A stretch of DNA of 64,000 bases from Dendrophyllia cribrosa (Eukaryota > Cnidaria > Anthozoa > Scleractinia > Dendrophylliidae). The DNA lies in NCBI GenBank assembly GCA_024195265.1, contig JAJLRJ010000013.1:8963832-9027831 (forward strand). Direction: 5' to 3'. Shown one piece after another: positions 41,743 through 53,003 of this stretch (the first letter of the stretch is position 1; each line of letters opens with the position of its first letter). Below the pieces are notes generated by a model, which did no database searches, was not told the origin of the DNA, and saw nothing but the letters and a program-made list of their open reading frames with translations. The position numbers and the translations under genes are program-made.

Positions 41743-41880
41743 GTTTTCCGTCCAACTTCGCTGAAGACGTTTAGACAACCTTCGGCAGAAATGCTGAGAG
41801 CAAGACACCGGATGTGACGTTTCGATAACACGCCCAGATGACCGGAAACCTAAACTGAGAAGTGTCGTCAGTGCTGAAGC

Positions 41881-41890
41881 CTTATAAATA
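41881..41890 (-). promoter_or_regulatory. TATA-like element upstream of the kinase gene
   Basis: The minus strand reads TATTTATAAG about 140 nt before the ATG. Position is plausible for a core promoter with a short 5' UTR, but such AT words are common here. Confidence 0.3.
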
Positions 41891-42118
41891 CTGTCGAGTA
41901 CAAGAAAAGTAAGCAAAACCTAATTAATAAAATAAAACAAATCGAAAATCTTAAGAATTCTTATGAAACTATAAACCTTTTTTGTTCCAAAATACAATAA
42001 ATCCCGCTGATTACAATTTTTTGTTTGTGGTCACGCAACACGGTTCCTTTCCTCTAATTTGGGGGAAACAGACAATGGTCACACAACAGCAATATGTTGG
42101 TCCTTGTGGTTAGAGTTA

Positions 42119-42551
42119 CCGTATTTATTCGATTAAGCGCCCAACCTCGAATAAGCGCCCACCTCGAATAAGCGCCCACCCTGTTGGCAGGAAAAGTTAA
42201 TAAGCGCCCAGCCTCGAATAAGCGCCCACCCCACCCCTCTAGCAGGCAGCACCAGCGAGTTCGCTAATTGACCTTTGTGACAATGAGATTGAAATTGACT
42301 AAGTACTACTAAGAGACTTCCCCGAGGACCGAGTTTTCCGAAGTATTTTAAAGAAACTTTCAATGAACCGATTAAAATTCAGCTTTGGTTTTGTTATTAT
42401 TTATTGTTTTGTTGCAAAATAAACTTACTACTTGCTGCAAATGGTGAAAATTTAATAAGCGCCCAGCCTCGATTAAGCGCCCGATTAAACGCCCACTCTC
42501 AAGGTCCAAAAATTTAATAAGCGCCCAGGGCGCTTAATCGAATAAATACGG
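42119..42551. mobile_element. 433-bp TIR element (CCGTATTTATTCGATTAA, TA), copy 2
   Basis: Same ends as 34,078. TA on both sides. Internal repeats CGAATAAGCGCCCA(C/G)CC. It lies about 380 bp upstream of the kinase start codon, so it may overlap its promoter region. Confidence 0.82.
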
Positions 42552-42844
42552 TATAAGCACTTCCTCGTTCAGATCAAACCTCATTTGAATTGTCGAACGC
42601 GCCTGCAACACCAGGTCCAGGCTCTCGGATTGTTGAACAAGGTTTATATTAAAATAGGAGTGAAGAACATTATATGGTGGGCAGAAAATGAATCCTTGGA
42701 TCCTCGGAACAAAAACTATAATAACGGCAAAGCCCCCGGGGCAAAACCACAGCAACAGACCATGAAGAGTGCCGGATGTCTCACTTTGGCTTCCCACCTC
42801 GTTCGAAGCCGCGCTTCACCACCAACTGATGACTGTTTGGTTAA

Positions 42845-42905
42845 TTCGGTGATTGATTGAATGACTGACTGATTGATTGATTGATTGATTGATTTTTTTT
42901 ATTGA
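42845..42905. repeat. (GATT)n microsatellite
   Basis: About 50 bp of gatt units followed by a T-run. Confidence 0.9.
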
Positions 42906-42909
42906 TTGA

Positions 42910-44200
42910 ACTTTATTTTAGACAAGGAAGAACCTGAAACTTGACGCTGAAACGCAGCAGCCTCATTGTTTGAAACCGCTTTGAAATGCCAAAAAACGTA
43001 TTTGTTTCAATGGAAACCTACAAATAACGGTCCCGTTTTGTTAACAAATACTCCACTAGTGCACAGAAACTACTATTCATTGTCTTTGGCTGTGGATGGC
43101 CAGGATGGAAATCGATTACAACTTGAAAAAATTGGCAAATGTTTTTAAGTTTCTCCCAAGCGTCATAGAAATATCGCAGAAAAAAATATTATGGTTTGTT
43201 CTTCCTTGAAGAAATCACTTGATAATTATTTTCTTCTTGGTGTTCTAAGAACATGGTTATGATGAGCAAAGGTAGCGGCGAAAAATCTGAAAGAACTGCA
43301 GCGTGGACAGTATGTCACAAAAATTCACAGCTAAAGGATACAAGAAACGGTTAAAACATCGTTACCTGTAGTTGATGTGGGTTTTAGTCCTTTCCATCAG
43401 CGCACTAAATTTTCAAACATCGAAGTACGAGCTGAGTCGATCGCTGTTGTTTACAAACTTGCTCGTTTTATTTCCTACAGCCGTAGTGGCGTCAATTCGC
43501 TTAAAACAAAGATCAGAAACCTTTCCGAGGAAGTATGAAGTCTAGTCATATTCCAGAAGTGATTACTAAAGGCATTTTCCGAAAATTGTGCTCCTTCATT
43601 CACTTCTTGTCAATCAAGCGGTTGACTTTGAACCAGCTTTCATTCAGCTTCGCCAAGAAACACTGCACTGCGACCGCGACAATGCGAAAATTTCGCGCCT
43701 TTTTTGTCCAATCATGTGATCAATAATTTTTCTCTTTTCTTTTCTTCTCTTTTTTTTCGTTCCTTCCCCTTTTTATCTAATAGTTCACGCATTTTTCTCC
43801 CAAAAACACGAAAGTGCAGGCAGCGGTCATTTTCATTTTCCTTCAAAATGCGAAATTTACCGCCATCGTTGGATATACGTCATGTGGACATAGCGTATAT
43901 CGATAACTTTTTGACCATATTTGGGCAGTGTATCAATGTGTTGAATTATAAGGTGGTTTAATAGCCAATAAATAGCACTGCGTCAACGAGTTCGTTTCGT
44001 TAGGTATCTTCAAAAAATATTTTTCAATTTTTCGAACATCCTGATTATTCGAACCAAAACTCTATTTCCTTGTATTTGATTTCAGTCGATGCCACCGCGA
44101 TTTTTCGAATAAATTTCCGTTTCCCGAGGAGGTTCAAAAACTCGAGATTCGACTGAGACTGTATTTGCCATTTCAATTTCGAGAATAATAATATACTAGT
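42910..44200. other. Intergenic stretch, no gene recognised
   Basis: Between the kinase gene start and the multi-pass membrane gene. Contains a short TGGATGGCCAGGATGGAAAT phrase shared with 9,770 (dispersed repeat) and T-rich sequence near 43,735. I see no exon pair with good splice sites. Confidence 0.4.
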
Positions 44201-44318
44201 TATTGAACTAGCGTGAGGTCCGTATTGGGAAAATATTGGTCGAGTTCTTTTTTTTTTTTGCAAAGAACGAAACCAATATTTCCCAACACGGACCGAACAA
44301 GCTAGTTCAATAAAACTT
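44200..44318. repeat. Foldback repeat (TATTGAACTAGC, GGTCCGTATTGGG)
   Basis: The left ttattgaactagcgtgaggtccgt pairs with the right acggaccgaacaagctagttcaataa. Inner ATATTGG arms. MITE-like. Confidence 0.65.
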
Positions 44319-44497
44319 TTATTATAATGGCGTTTTCAAAAATTTGCCGATAAATTTACGTAAACATTCTCGGCTAACGCGCGCGCGCCAAAGCTAAGCA
44401 TACTCTTGCATTTTTCAAGCAACCTCGCGAAAAGTTTAACTAAAATTGTCCGCCAAACATGAGGACAAATGTTTCTACTAATGGAAAACACTGGGAG

Positions 44498-44645
44498 TCC
44501 ATTTGTTCATTGTTTCATAAAAGGAATTGGGTTGAGTTTGTAAGCGGTCCATCTTAGCGGTCCGTATTGCAAAATTCGGACCGCTCAGCGAACCAATCAG
44601 AATGCTCCTTTCCATCATGGACTAGTTTGCCATATAATAAAATAA
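44498..44645. repeat. Dispersed repeat, second copy of 38,401-38,568
   Basis: Same blocks in the same order (CATTTGTTCATTGTTTC, CGGACCGCTCAG, GCCATATAATAAAA), about 85 percent similar by eye. Confidence 0.65.
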
Positions 44646-45029
44646 GATACTTTATTTAACGTGGAAATACAGTTAGCTGCAAAGCTACTTTCCATGTATT
44701 TCACAATAAACTAACAATATAACAACTTGTAACGAAATAAGTAAAATAATAATATACTAAATACTAGAAGAGAATATAAAAGTACGCGCAGTATTACTTA
44801 GCCTGTGGTAGCAATCATATCACGCTTCTGACGAGATCTAATTTTTTTGATTTAATGTTCTCGTTATCACTTAGTTTGTTTTTTGTTGTTAAGTTTCGTG
44901 TTATTACAAGACCTTGTATGATTTGCAATTTTTTGTTGTTCCGAAGAGGCGTGTTCCTTTTAAATCAAAGGTGTCCTGATGTGGAACTTGTTCATAAAAA
45001 TGAAAAAAGAAAATATTTGTCTATGAATA

Positions 45030-46073
45030 CAGTTGAACCTCCCGTAAGCGGACACCCTCGGGACCAAGGGTAATAAGTGTCCGCTTACGGGAGGTTGAAA
45101 AACAAATAGTGCACCAGAGGGCGTATAATGCACCAGTACATGTCTTTTAAAGCTTTTAAGACCACCTGTTATTGTATTATCAATCACGGGGTTGTTGCAA
45201 TAACTTGGACCACATAAAATCCCTGCAAGCACTACACTGTAGGGCTGGAGGGCTAATTTTTTAATTTACCATGGGATACACAATCGAAAACAGTCATATT
45301 ACAACATAGTTAGCGACAATATATACGCCCTCGTTGATCTCATATTTAGCTGTATGAAGAAAGAGTCCGTATAACCTAAGAGGGCATAATAAGGCCGTCG
45401 TTCCGCGATTTTCCGCGGTTCCGTGATCTCACCTCAACCTCGTTCCCAGGGTCTCTCGTCTTCCCGCTCCCTGGAGCGAGGGAAGAGCTCTCTTCTCGCC
45501 CCCTGGAGCGAGAGAAGAGCTCCCTTCTCTCGCTCCAGAGGGCGGGAAGATGAGAGACCCTGGGAACGAGGTTGTCGACACCTTGGAATCGAAATGACTA
45601 CAACCCCAGATAAAAAGTTCGGGACACTGCGCCTCTCGGATATCACCTCCCCCTTACCATAGTTGAAAGAGCTAAAAGTTCTTTTTTTTTACGTAAAAAT
45701 CGCAGGTTTTTCAACTTTGAACAAGAGGGAGGGAGGCTGAGATATGATTGATCAAGTGTCCCAAGGAATTATGACTTCCGTTGTAGTTTCCTACATGAAA
45801 CTGTGCTGTTCAGACTCACACTTCGCTTTTGTTTAGGTCAAGCACAATTAAAACCATTTAAACCGGACCTATTTTCTAGAAATTTTCTTGATATCGTTTA
45901 CTGTCCGCTTACGAGAGGTTATTTTAGACTCTGTGGACCCCGAATAGGTGTCCGTGTCCGCTTACGGGAGGTGTCCCCTTCCGCGAGGTTAAAAATGTAG
46001 TGTTGGAGTGGATAAATCGCCGGGACCGCTGTTTGGTGACCCTTTAAGGGAGGCGTTAGTGGAGGTTCGACTG
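45030..46073. mobile_element. 1.04-kb TIR element (CAGTTGAACCTCCCGTAAGC, TA)
   Basis: Left CAGTTGAACCTCC and right GGAGGTTCGACTG are inverted, TA on both sides. Several internal GTCCGCTTACGGGAGG motifs, similar in style to the GTGGTCGCTTAA motifs of the pogo element at 55,948. No transposase frame. Carries the 45,435 palindrome. Confidence 0.75.
45435..45574. mobile_element. 140-bp palindromic MITE (CAACCTCGTTCCCAGGG)
   Basis: Same ends as 29,922 and 34,899. Interior repeats GAGCGAG(A/G)GAAGAGCTC hairpins. Flanks TCTCACCT and TCGACACCT are similar but not identical, so the duplication has decayed or slipped. Confidence 0.7.
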
Positions 46074-46350
46074 TAATTAAAACAACCCAAAACAACCTGT
46101 TCACTTAAGTAGCAAGCGTTCAGATGAAATAAACGGAAAATGGTTGTACTAAATGAATTCACAACAAGGGATTCTTGTCATTTGAAGGTTAAATGTTTGG
46201 TTACAATATTGGTTTAAAATTATCAACTGAGGTCCAATCTAAATAATCAAGCCCACACATGTACGCTTTGCGTTCCTATGTGATTCATGATAGTTAGTGC
46301 ACGTTAAAAAAATATAGAAAACATAGTAGTAAATTTGTTTGGTACCTTAA

Positions 46351-46806
46351 CCCTCGGACGTACAAGGGTGTGGTGGTGGCGGTGGTGGCGGTGGTGGTGG
46401 GGGTGGGGGAGTGGGGGGGGGGGGGGGGGGGGGGGGGTAAGCCGCTCATTTATCCATGAGCCGTGTTTTGGCAAAGTTTGGTGGGAATTCTTTATTTTGA
46501 CACGACGTCCTCAAAATTCTCAAAACTAAACAGCTTTTTTTACACGGCCCTTTCTTAACAGGTTCTTCACATCACCAATAGTAATCGTCGTGCAGATTTC
46601 ATAACAATACATTACATTGCTTTGGAGATATAGCATTTTAATATTTTTAAAATATCAGAGGTAAAATCTTTTTAAAGTATTGTAACATCTAAAAAACGCC
46701 AGAACGGGGAGGGGAGGGAGGAGGGTAGCAACTATCCCCCCCCCCCCCCCTCCCCCCGCCACCCTTGTACCACAGTGGAGTATAAGTTTGCGCGTACGTC
46801 CGAGGG
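46351..46806. mobile_element. 456-bp TIR element (CCCTCGGACGTAC, TTAA)
   Basis: Ends CCCTCGGACGTACAAGGGTG (left) and CGTACGTCCGAGGG (right) with TTAA on both sides. A G-run near the left end and a C-run near the right end. The right half of a related copy is at 54,745-54,826. Confidence 0.8.
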
Positions 46807-46928
46807 TTAACAGTTGTTCTGCCTTAAATCCAATGCACTCAAGGCAACTTTGCATAGGAAGACAGTCCTGCCACTTGTACCTGTGTATTAAAAAGTAACT
46901 TTATTTCAGACAGTCCATTCGAAACAGT

Positions 46929-46994
46929 TTAAAGTAATTTTACATTACCTTGAAAAACAAGCAGCTCAGTAGGGCTTATCAATGGACCCGAGAA
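46929..46994 (-). CDS. Possible terminal exon of the membrane-protein gene
   Basis: After a good acceptor (TTTTTACATTTAG) an open stretch of 21 codons in phase 0 ends with TAA (SGPLISPTELLVF). It would follow the 48,706 exon in phase. No homology is recognised, so it is only a candidate 3' end. Confidence 0.25.
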   Translation of the reverse strand, partial: FSGPLISPTELLVFQGNVKLL

Positions 46995-47152
46995 CTAAAT
47001 GTAAAAACGGAAAAAAGAAAATCAAGAAAGGAAAAAGGAAAGGAGCAATGAAAAAGAAGGAAGGATGGATGGATGGAAAGAAGGAAAAGAAATAAAGACA
47101 GTCAGTCACACGCGGAATGCTAAAGTGCGATTGATCAAACGATCGAAACTTA

Positions 47153-47656
47153 GGTTGCGTTCGATTGACCCTATTCCGGAATGGAATATATTCCGGATTA
47201 TTCCAGAATAGCCATTCCGTCCGTAGGTCAATAAAACGATTATTCCGTTTCTGGAATAATGCCCGCGATATAACACGCTATTGACGTTCAATATCGCGTT
47301 TGTAATTGACGTTTTGAAACATCTCTTTCATTTCTTTGTACAACGAAATGAGGAGAAGCGTCTCTTCCCCATTCCAGGAGTATCCTTTTTTGAGTAACAA
47401 CTCATTTTCTTCGCACATGGTTGTCGGCACATGGTCGCCAGCGGTAGCTATTCTGTTTGTTGTTTTAAAAAGGCCGCGAGGCGAGAACGAAGTGACGTCA
47501 TTATTTTGGATCAAATTCCAAGCATTCTGCTCCTTAGTGCAGAATGCTTGGAATACATTCCATGTATTCTGGAATCGGAATAGCGACTCAATCGAACGGG
47601 AATTCGGGGTCATTCCGTTTATTCTTATTCCGGAATAAGGTCAATCGAACGCACCC
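47153..47656. mobile_element. 504-bp TIR element (GGTTGCGTTCGATTGACC, TTA)
   Basis: Ends GG(T/G)TGCGTTCGATTGACC and complement with TTA on both sides. Internal ATTCCGGAATA and GCATTCTGC palindromes. Harbinger-like target site. Confidence 0.75.
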
Positions 47657-47777
47657 TTAATTTCGTTCTGTCACAATTTACTTGTTTCTTCCTTTAGTAT
47701 GACCATAAGCTATGGAACAGTACTTTTATGTGAAACATCTTATTACGTACGCAGTGGTTCTGAAGTTTGAGTCTTAA

Positions 47778-48395
47778 AGCCTGGTTTCCATAGAGTTGTA
47801 ATTTTTGTAATTCAGTTGCCGACTGTCGCCGATCAAGTCTTACAACCGATCAAGTCTTTCCGAACAAGTCTTTTCATTAAAATGGAAACGCGAGTTGTAA
47901 TTATTGTTATTCAGTCGGCGACGATCGGCGACTGTTGTAGAAATGTTGAACCAGTTCAACTTCTACAACAATTACAACAGTCGCCAATGTCTTAACATTA
48001 CATGGAAACATTTGTCGCCGACTGTCGGCGACTGGAAAGTGCAACGTGATGTAAATAACCAATCAGCATTGAGAGTTGCGTTCCCAGGCAGCCGCATTAT
48101 AAAGTCTAATTGTAGCCTTGTTCACTTCACGTGTTCGCAGGGCAACAGGATAGCTCGAGTTCGTAGTACTGTTACTCTAAAGGATAATATTTTTGATGTG
48201 TACGTTACCAAACCGCCCGCATGCGCAGTTTCAACACAAATCGGCGATTGCTAAACCGAGAAGTCCTGAGTGCTAGGGGAAAATCGGTGTCTGACTTACA
48301 ACAAATACAACTATATGGAAACTCGATTGTTGTAATTCAGTCTGCGACAGTCGACGACTGAATTACAACAATTACAACTATATGGAAACCAGGCT
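47778..48395. mobile_element. 618-bp TIR element (AGCCTGGTTTCCATA, TAA)
   Basis: Ends AGCCTGGTTTCCATA and complement, TAA on both sides. Internal TTGTAATTCAGTCGGCGAC and GTCGCCGAC repeats. End sequence resembles the nested insert at 28,342. Confidence 0.75.
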
Positions 48396-48705
48396 TAAAT
48401 GAAAGCTATTGATAATAGTTGAAAGGTGAGGGAGAACACCACCGGAATGGCCGCGAAGTGTAACCCGTAGGGTAAGAGAAAAAGGGGAAGATCTATTCAG
48501 TCGTCAGGACACACTGTAACAAAGGAGTTGGAGAACATCAGAAAGAGGTTCGGTGAGGCCGAATTGTTTGATAACAAAAATTTTTCCGTGGAATACTATG
48601 GTGGAAGCCCTATACCTCACGACGGGCAAAGAGGATTAAGTAAAGTAAGTTATTGATAATAGTTAATGAAAATGGGAACACAATAAAATACAATGATTTA
48701 GGTAC

Positions 48706-48807
48706 CATGGCTGTTTCTGCAGTTTCTGCACCATACCCAGCACTTGTACTTAAAGGATTCTCACGCAGACTCTCGTGATATGCGCATACCACGCTGATGA
48801 AGTAGAT
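48706..48807 (-). CDS. Multi-pass membrane gene exon E (last helix end and tail)
   Basis: Acceptor CATTCATCAG, then 34 codons: IYFISVVCAYHESLRENPLS and a Gly/Ala/Glu-rich tail. It extends the hydrophobic stretch of exon D into a cytoplasmic tail. The right edge uses ATG/GTACCT as donor, which is weak; reading on instead meets a stop at 48,610. The 3' structure of this gene is therefore open. Confidence 0.6.
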
Positions 48808-48899
48808 CTGATGAATGCCACGAGAAAAAAAAGCGGCAATTAGAAAAAGAGAAAAATGAATACATCCATTTTTAAAGCAATATTTCAATTCTGCTGTTT

Positions 48900-50750
48900 G
48901 AAAAATATATAAAATATAATAAACATATATCTTTTACATTTCCTTCAAAATGTCACATCATTAATAGAAATATAAACAGCATACATACGGGTGTATATGT
49001 AATTTGTAGCTGAGCTCTCGCGGGCTGAAGGCTCATAGAACCTATACCTGTCAGTTTACATGGTCATGGCTAGCGGAATTTTTCGCGGGCGCGTCCGTGC
49101 GTGTGTCCGTCCGAGCGTCCGTCTGAGCATTGCGCAGGCCTAGCTCGCGAGCGTGTATGACGTCGCAAAACATGCGCGTCTGACGTCACGCAACATCCGG
49201 ATCTTAGCAATTTTGAAACCAAAGCGAGGCTTTGTTTTTCGTGCGGCTACATGGCCGATGTCACGTCAACGACGGTAATAACTCTTGTTGTGTTTAGCGG
49301 AGAAAAGGGTTTGCAAAGTCGTTTTTGCCTGCATTTTTTCGCGGTTTACTACTCAAGACAGATTTTTTCTCAAACAGTGATCAAGTATTTGAGGCTGCGT
49401 AACTCTGCGAGTCAAACGTTTTTGGAGGAATATAGAGCTAGGTGCTTATTTTTAAATTGAAGCTAGTAGATCGTCGAAGCATTAGTTTACAGCTAAACTC
49501 CTTTAACCCATTGACGGCCGTGCCAACCAAAACTGGCCGTGATTTTGCAATAACACACATTAAAAATATTCAAAATAGAAAGAGAAAGCTTTAAAGAATA
49601 CTCAGAAAAAGAAGAGCTTTAAGCGATGAAATCTTGCTTCGAGGAACTTTGTACCCGCGAAGAAGCGGAGTTTTAAAGAATTTACCAGCAGCCGAGGGAC
49701 TTAACAGTAAAAAAAACATTTTTCGATGGGAATTTATGTTGATATCAATTTGTGATTGACTTTTTCTTTGCGTTCTCGTTAGTTTTGGAGAAACGTTTAT
49801 AAAACGTGCTCAAATTCGGTCGGATTGACATCTTGAATTTCGCAATGAGCTCAGCCAGACATCTTCTCGATGCGCTAATGGTACGCTTTTTACTTTGAAA
49901 CATAAACTAACGGATATCTATCTAAATATTTTTTTTTCAAAAGAAGATTTTGTTGTCCTTTTTTATGTATTTGTTCATTCATTACAAAGGTTGAAAAGCG
50001 ATTTTATGTAAACAAAACAAGACTTGGATTTTATAGTTCGAACTTCATTTGCATTTGCGAGATGTCTGTGTATTTTTTGCAATTTTGATTTCCTCATCAG
50101 TTTCTCGGGCAATTTTCGATACGCAACAGGTGTATTTTATTCGATAATTAGTAACACTAGTCATTCTAGACCGAAAAAAAGTTGTTTTGTGAGCTTTTGT
50201 GCAGTCTAAATGTACTGTGCAGACGGTCAAGTAATACAGTTTTTGAGAATTGCTAAAATTGGTAAATAGCCTGGTCGTCAATCTTAATTCTAATTTTTCT
50301 TGTGCTTCCGGCCTTTCACCTAAGTTAAGCTTATCATCATCGTTTCTGTTCAGAGAGGTCCGCTGTTAGGCTAAGCCTAACTATATATATATTACATGCA
50401 TATTTATATAATTTTTTTTGTTCAAATTGTAAATATACTTTTTTAAAGTCAGGCGAAAAATAGCCGGCTCAAAGTTATTTAACTAGTACAATATAACGAT
50501 TTTTGTACTTAGCCTGAGAACTATTAATTTTCCGCGGTCAACACGTAAATTGTAAGTTGTAAGTTGCAATATTTTTCAAAAACATTGTCGTTTGAGAAAT
50601 ATATACATTTTGTGATTGTATATAAAACTTTTTATGTTTTCATCCAAATTGTGTCATTTTCTATGGAAAAACAAAAGATGTATTCTTAAACAAATGTTTT
50701 TGCAAACGGATGTATATATATCATATGCCCATTTATCGTACAGCCAGAGA
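48900..50750. other. Intron or intergenic stretch, no gene recognised
   Basis: About 1.85 kb. A GC-rich patch at 49,070-49,200 (GCGTCCGTGCGTGTGTCC, CGAGCGTCCG) stands out from the AT-rich surroundings. No TIR pair or exon pair is convincing. It lies within the span of the membrane-protein gene. Confidence 0.4.
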
Positions 50751-50850
50751 GACAATGTGACGCTAACTTTCTTTCCCCTGGCTGATGACAGAGATCACAG
50801 TTCAGGCTGAAAGTCCGACTCGCTAACACTGCCTGACAACCACGCCTTCA
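50750..50850 (-). repeat. SINE fragment
   Basis: The minus strand carries GTGTTAGCGAGTCGGACTTT and TGAACTGTGATCTCTGTCATC, matching the tRNA-like head of the SINE at position 1. The tail is lost. Confidence 0.6.
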
Positions 50851-51144
50851 CATCAATAATTAAAGGTTGACTTGAAATAAATATAACTACTACATTTACC
50901 TTGGTGGCAATAATAATGGCGACAAAAGCTGAGAGCGAGAACATTTGTTGCTATGCGACACTGGAAAATATTTTGGTGCGTGTTAAAGTTTGACCCTTTC
51001 CAGGTGAGGCGGAAGGTGCCCGCGCTGAAAAACTTTTTCTACAATTTATCTGTCAAATTGTTTAAGTGGCAGGTGTCTGTTTGGACATAAGATCTCTCCA
51101 TGGCAAACCAAGAAGTCTAGATAACCATAACTTAAAAAACTTAC

Positions 51145-51189
51145 CAATAATATGAAGCCAACCATGTGGATAGCGGAAACATACGGGAA
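51145..51189 (-). CDS. Multi-pass membrane gene exon D (45-nt microexon)
   Basis: Fifteen codons, FPYVSAIHMVGFILL. Acceptor TTCCATTGTAG, donor TTG/GTAAGT, phase 0 on both sides. It starts the last transmembrane helix, completed by exon E. Exon phase and hydrophobicity support it; no other evidence. Confidence 0.65.
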
Positions 51190-51523
51190 CTACAATGGAA
51201 TAAAAAGGATGTTTAGTCATCCCTGATCTTTGATAGACGAACCGCACAATTAAACTCCAGAAAGCAAAATTAAAACGTTATATCTGAGAGGATTTGTTAA
51301 AATATACCTGTGGAAATTTCTTATATTCAACTCTGTGTTTTCGCTTCCGTTTTATGCAAAAAGTTGTACCTTATTCATTTAAATTTGATAATAGATCAAA
51401 GGCTCTTCATCCATATTGAAGTTGACATTTAGTGCATAACCCCGGTAAATAGATTTAATGACAAAACTCACCACAAATTTTTAGAGTCAAATGTTTTATG
51501 TTTTGGGTCGAAATGTTAGAAAT

Positions 51524-52771
51524 CATCATCATCATGTCGAGCGCACTCGGATTCCAGAAATGACCCTCCTCCAACCATTGGTGTCCTCCATCACTTCGGG
51601 GAGCGCCTCTCTCGCTAGTCCTGAATCATCCTCTAGCTGGTCAATATAGGTCTTGGCTGGACGTCCCCTAGATCTTTTACCATGTGATGGCTCCCAGAAT
51701 AGCAGTTGGGAAACTACCTCTTTCTTACTCCTCCAACAATGTCCGCTAAATCTCAGCCTTCTCATGCGTAGTGTAGTCGATACAGGTGGAATATCGCCAT
51801 AGAGCTGCTTATTTGTGATATGGTCTCTCCAACTGACATTTAGTGCAGCCCTGAGCATCTTTGTGTAACAACCATCTAATCGCTGTTCAAGAGCTTTAGT
51901 CAGTGTCCAACTCTCGGCACTGTACAGAAGAACACTTTCGACAGTTGCCCTGAAGAATCTTAGCTTGAGATTCCTAGTAAGGTCGGATTTCCAAATCGGC
52001 TCCATTTTGTTTAAAGCAGCCCAGGCCTTCGCTTTCCTTATCATCAGATCTTTGGCGCTATGGCTAATCCATGATCCCAGATATTGGAAGTCTGTTGTTT
52101 GCTTTAGTTGGTGGTTATTTAAAGAGCTCAGACTCCCTTGTTGGTTATACAGCATAAACTCTGTCTTTGATTCGTTGATATGTAGCCCAATTTCTCTAGC
52201 TGCTCTTTCCACCCTGATCAGTAGCTCTTGGGCATCCTGGATGTTATTCGAAATCAGTGCTATGTCATCTGCAAAATCAGTATCTGTGATTTTCACTTCT
52301 GGGTGTCGCCTACTCTTCCGTTCTGTTAGTGTAAACCCAAGATCTTCTATTCCCTCAATTGCTATTCTCATTGCATAGTCAAGGACTATTATAAACAGAT
52401 AAGGTGCCAACGTATCTCCCTGCAACACCCCTGCTAGTATTGGGAAGAAATCAGTTGCTCCATCTGGAGATAGTACCTGTGCTTCAGTGTTACTGTACAT
52501 TAGTGCTATGGCTGTCACAATTGAGTCAGGGATTCCATATGCTTTCAGTATTTGTAGCATCTTTTGTCGATTGATGGTATCAAAGGCTTTCTTGAAGTCT
52601 ACAAATATTAGAACTGCTGGTAGGTTCTTAGCCTTTACGCCCTCTATCAGTCTTCGTAATGCCAGAATCTGGGCAACTGTTGACCTTCCGGGTCGAAAAC
52701 CATTCTGGTTCATACGTAGTATGGGGTCGACATGAGGCCGGATTCTATTTAATAACATTCTGTTGTATACT
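51524..52771 (-). mobile_element. 5'-truncated RTE-like non-LTR retrotransposon with 8-bp TSD
   Basis: TTAGAAAT lies at 51,516-51,523 and 52,772-52,779. The 3' end is a short ATG/ATC triplet tail, as in RTE-clade elements, not poly(A). The 5' end is cut within the reverse transcriptase. It is in the intron between exons D and C of the membrane gene, same strand. Confidence 0.88.
51532..52758 (-). CDS. Reverse transcriptase, C-terminal part (RTE-like)
   Basis: 408 residues from the first ATG; the frame also runs back to the insertion edge. It has NQNGFRPGRSTVAQI (motif 2), FVDFKKAFDT (motif 3 with catalytic Asp), GVLQGDTLAPYLF (motif 4), the catalytic FADD box in TDTDFADDIALIS, and the ending YLGSWIS, then SWTLTKAL and GRPAKTYIDQL typical of RTE/craniate-BovB-like and related elements. 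The endonuclease and N-terminal RT are missing, so it cannot move on its own. No stop interrupts the remaining frame, suggesting a fairly recent insertion. Confidence 0.9.
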   Translation of the reverse strand: MLLNRIRPHVDPILRMNQNGFRPGRSTVAQILALRRLIEGVKAKNLPAVLIFVDFKKAFDTINRQKMLQILKAYGIPDSIVTAIALMYSNTEAQVLSPDGATDFFPILAGVLQGDTLAPYLFIIVLDYAMRIAIEGIEDLGFTLTERKSRRHPEVKITDTDFADDIALISNNIQDAQELLIRVERAAREIGLHINESKTEFMLYNQQGSLSSLNNHQLKQTTDFQYLGSWISHSAKDLMIRKAKAWAALNKMEPIWKSDLTRNLKLRFFRATVESVLLYSAESWTLTKALEQRLDGCYTKMLRAALNVSWRDHITNKQLYGDIPPVSTTLRMRRLRFSGHCWRSKKEVVSQLLFWEPSHGKRSRGRPAKTYIDQLEDDSGLAREALPEVMEDTNGWRRVISGIRVRST

Positions 52772-53003
52772 TTAGAAATAAAAAGCTTAAAATAAGACTT
52801 TTAATTAAGGTTGCCAACTTCATCGAACTTCCGTTTCAAAATAAATGAAAGGAAAAAACCGTAGTCCTCCAGGGCTTAAAGCCTTAAGCACTGGTCAGCA
52901 GAATTACAACAAAAGTTTACAGCCGAGTAAGCGATCGAGCGAAATTTGGTCTCACTGCTATACCTCTTACAAGGTCTTCTCTGATTTGCTGAGAAAACAA
53001 TAG

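Noticed and set aside
48553..48620. Possible alternative last exon of the membrane gene
   Set aside because: Frames open for about 23 codons after an AG, but no homology and a weak acceptor; less convincing than 46,929-46,994, itself uncertain.
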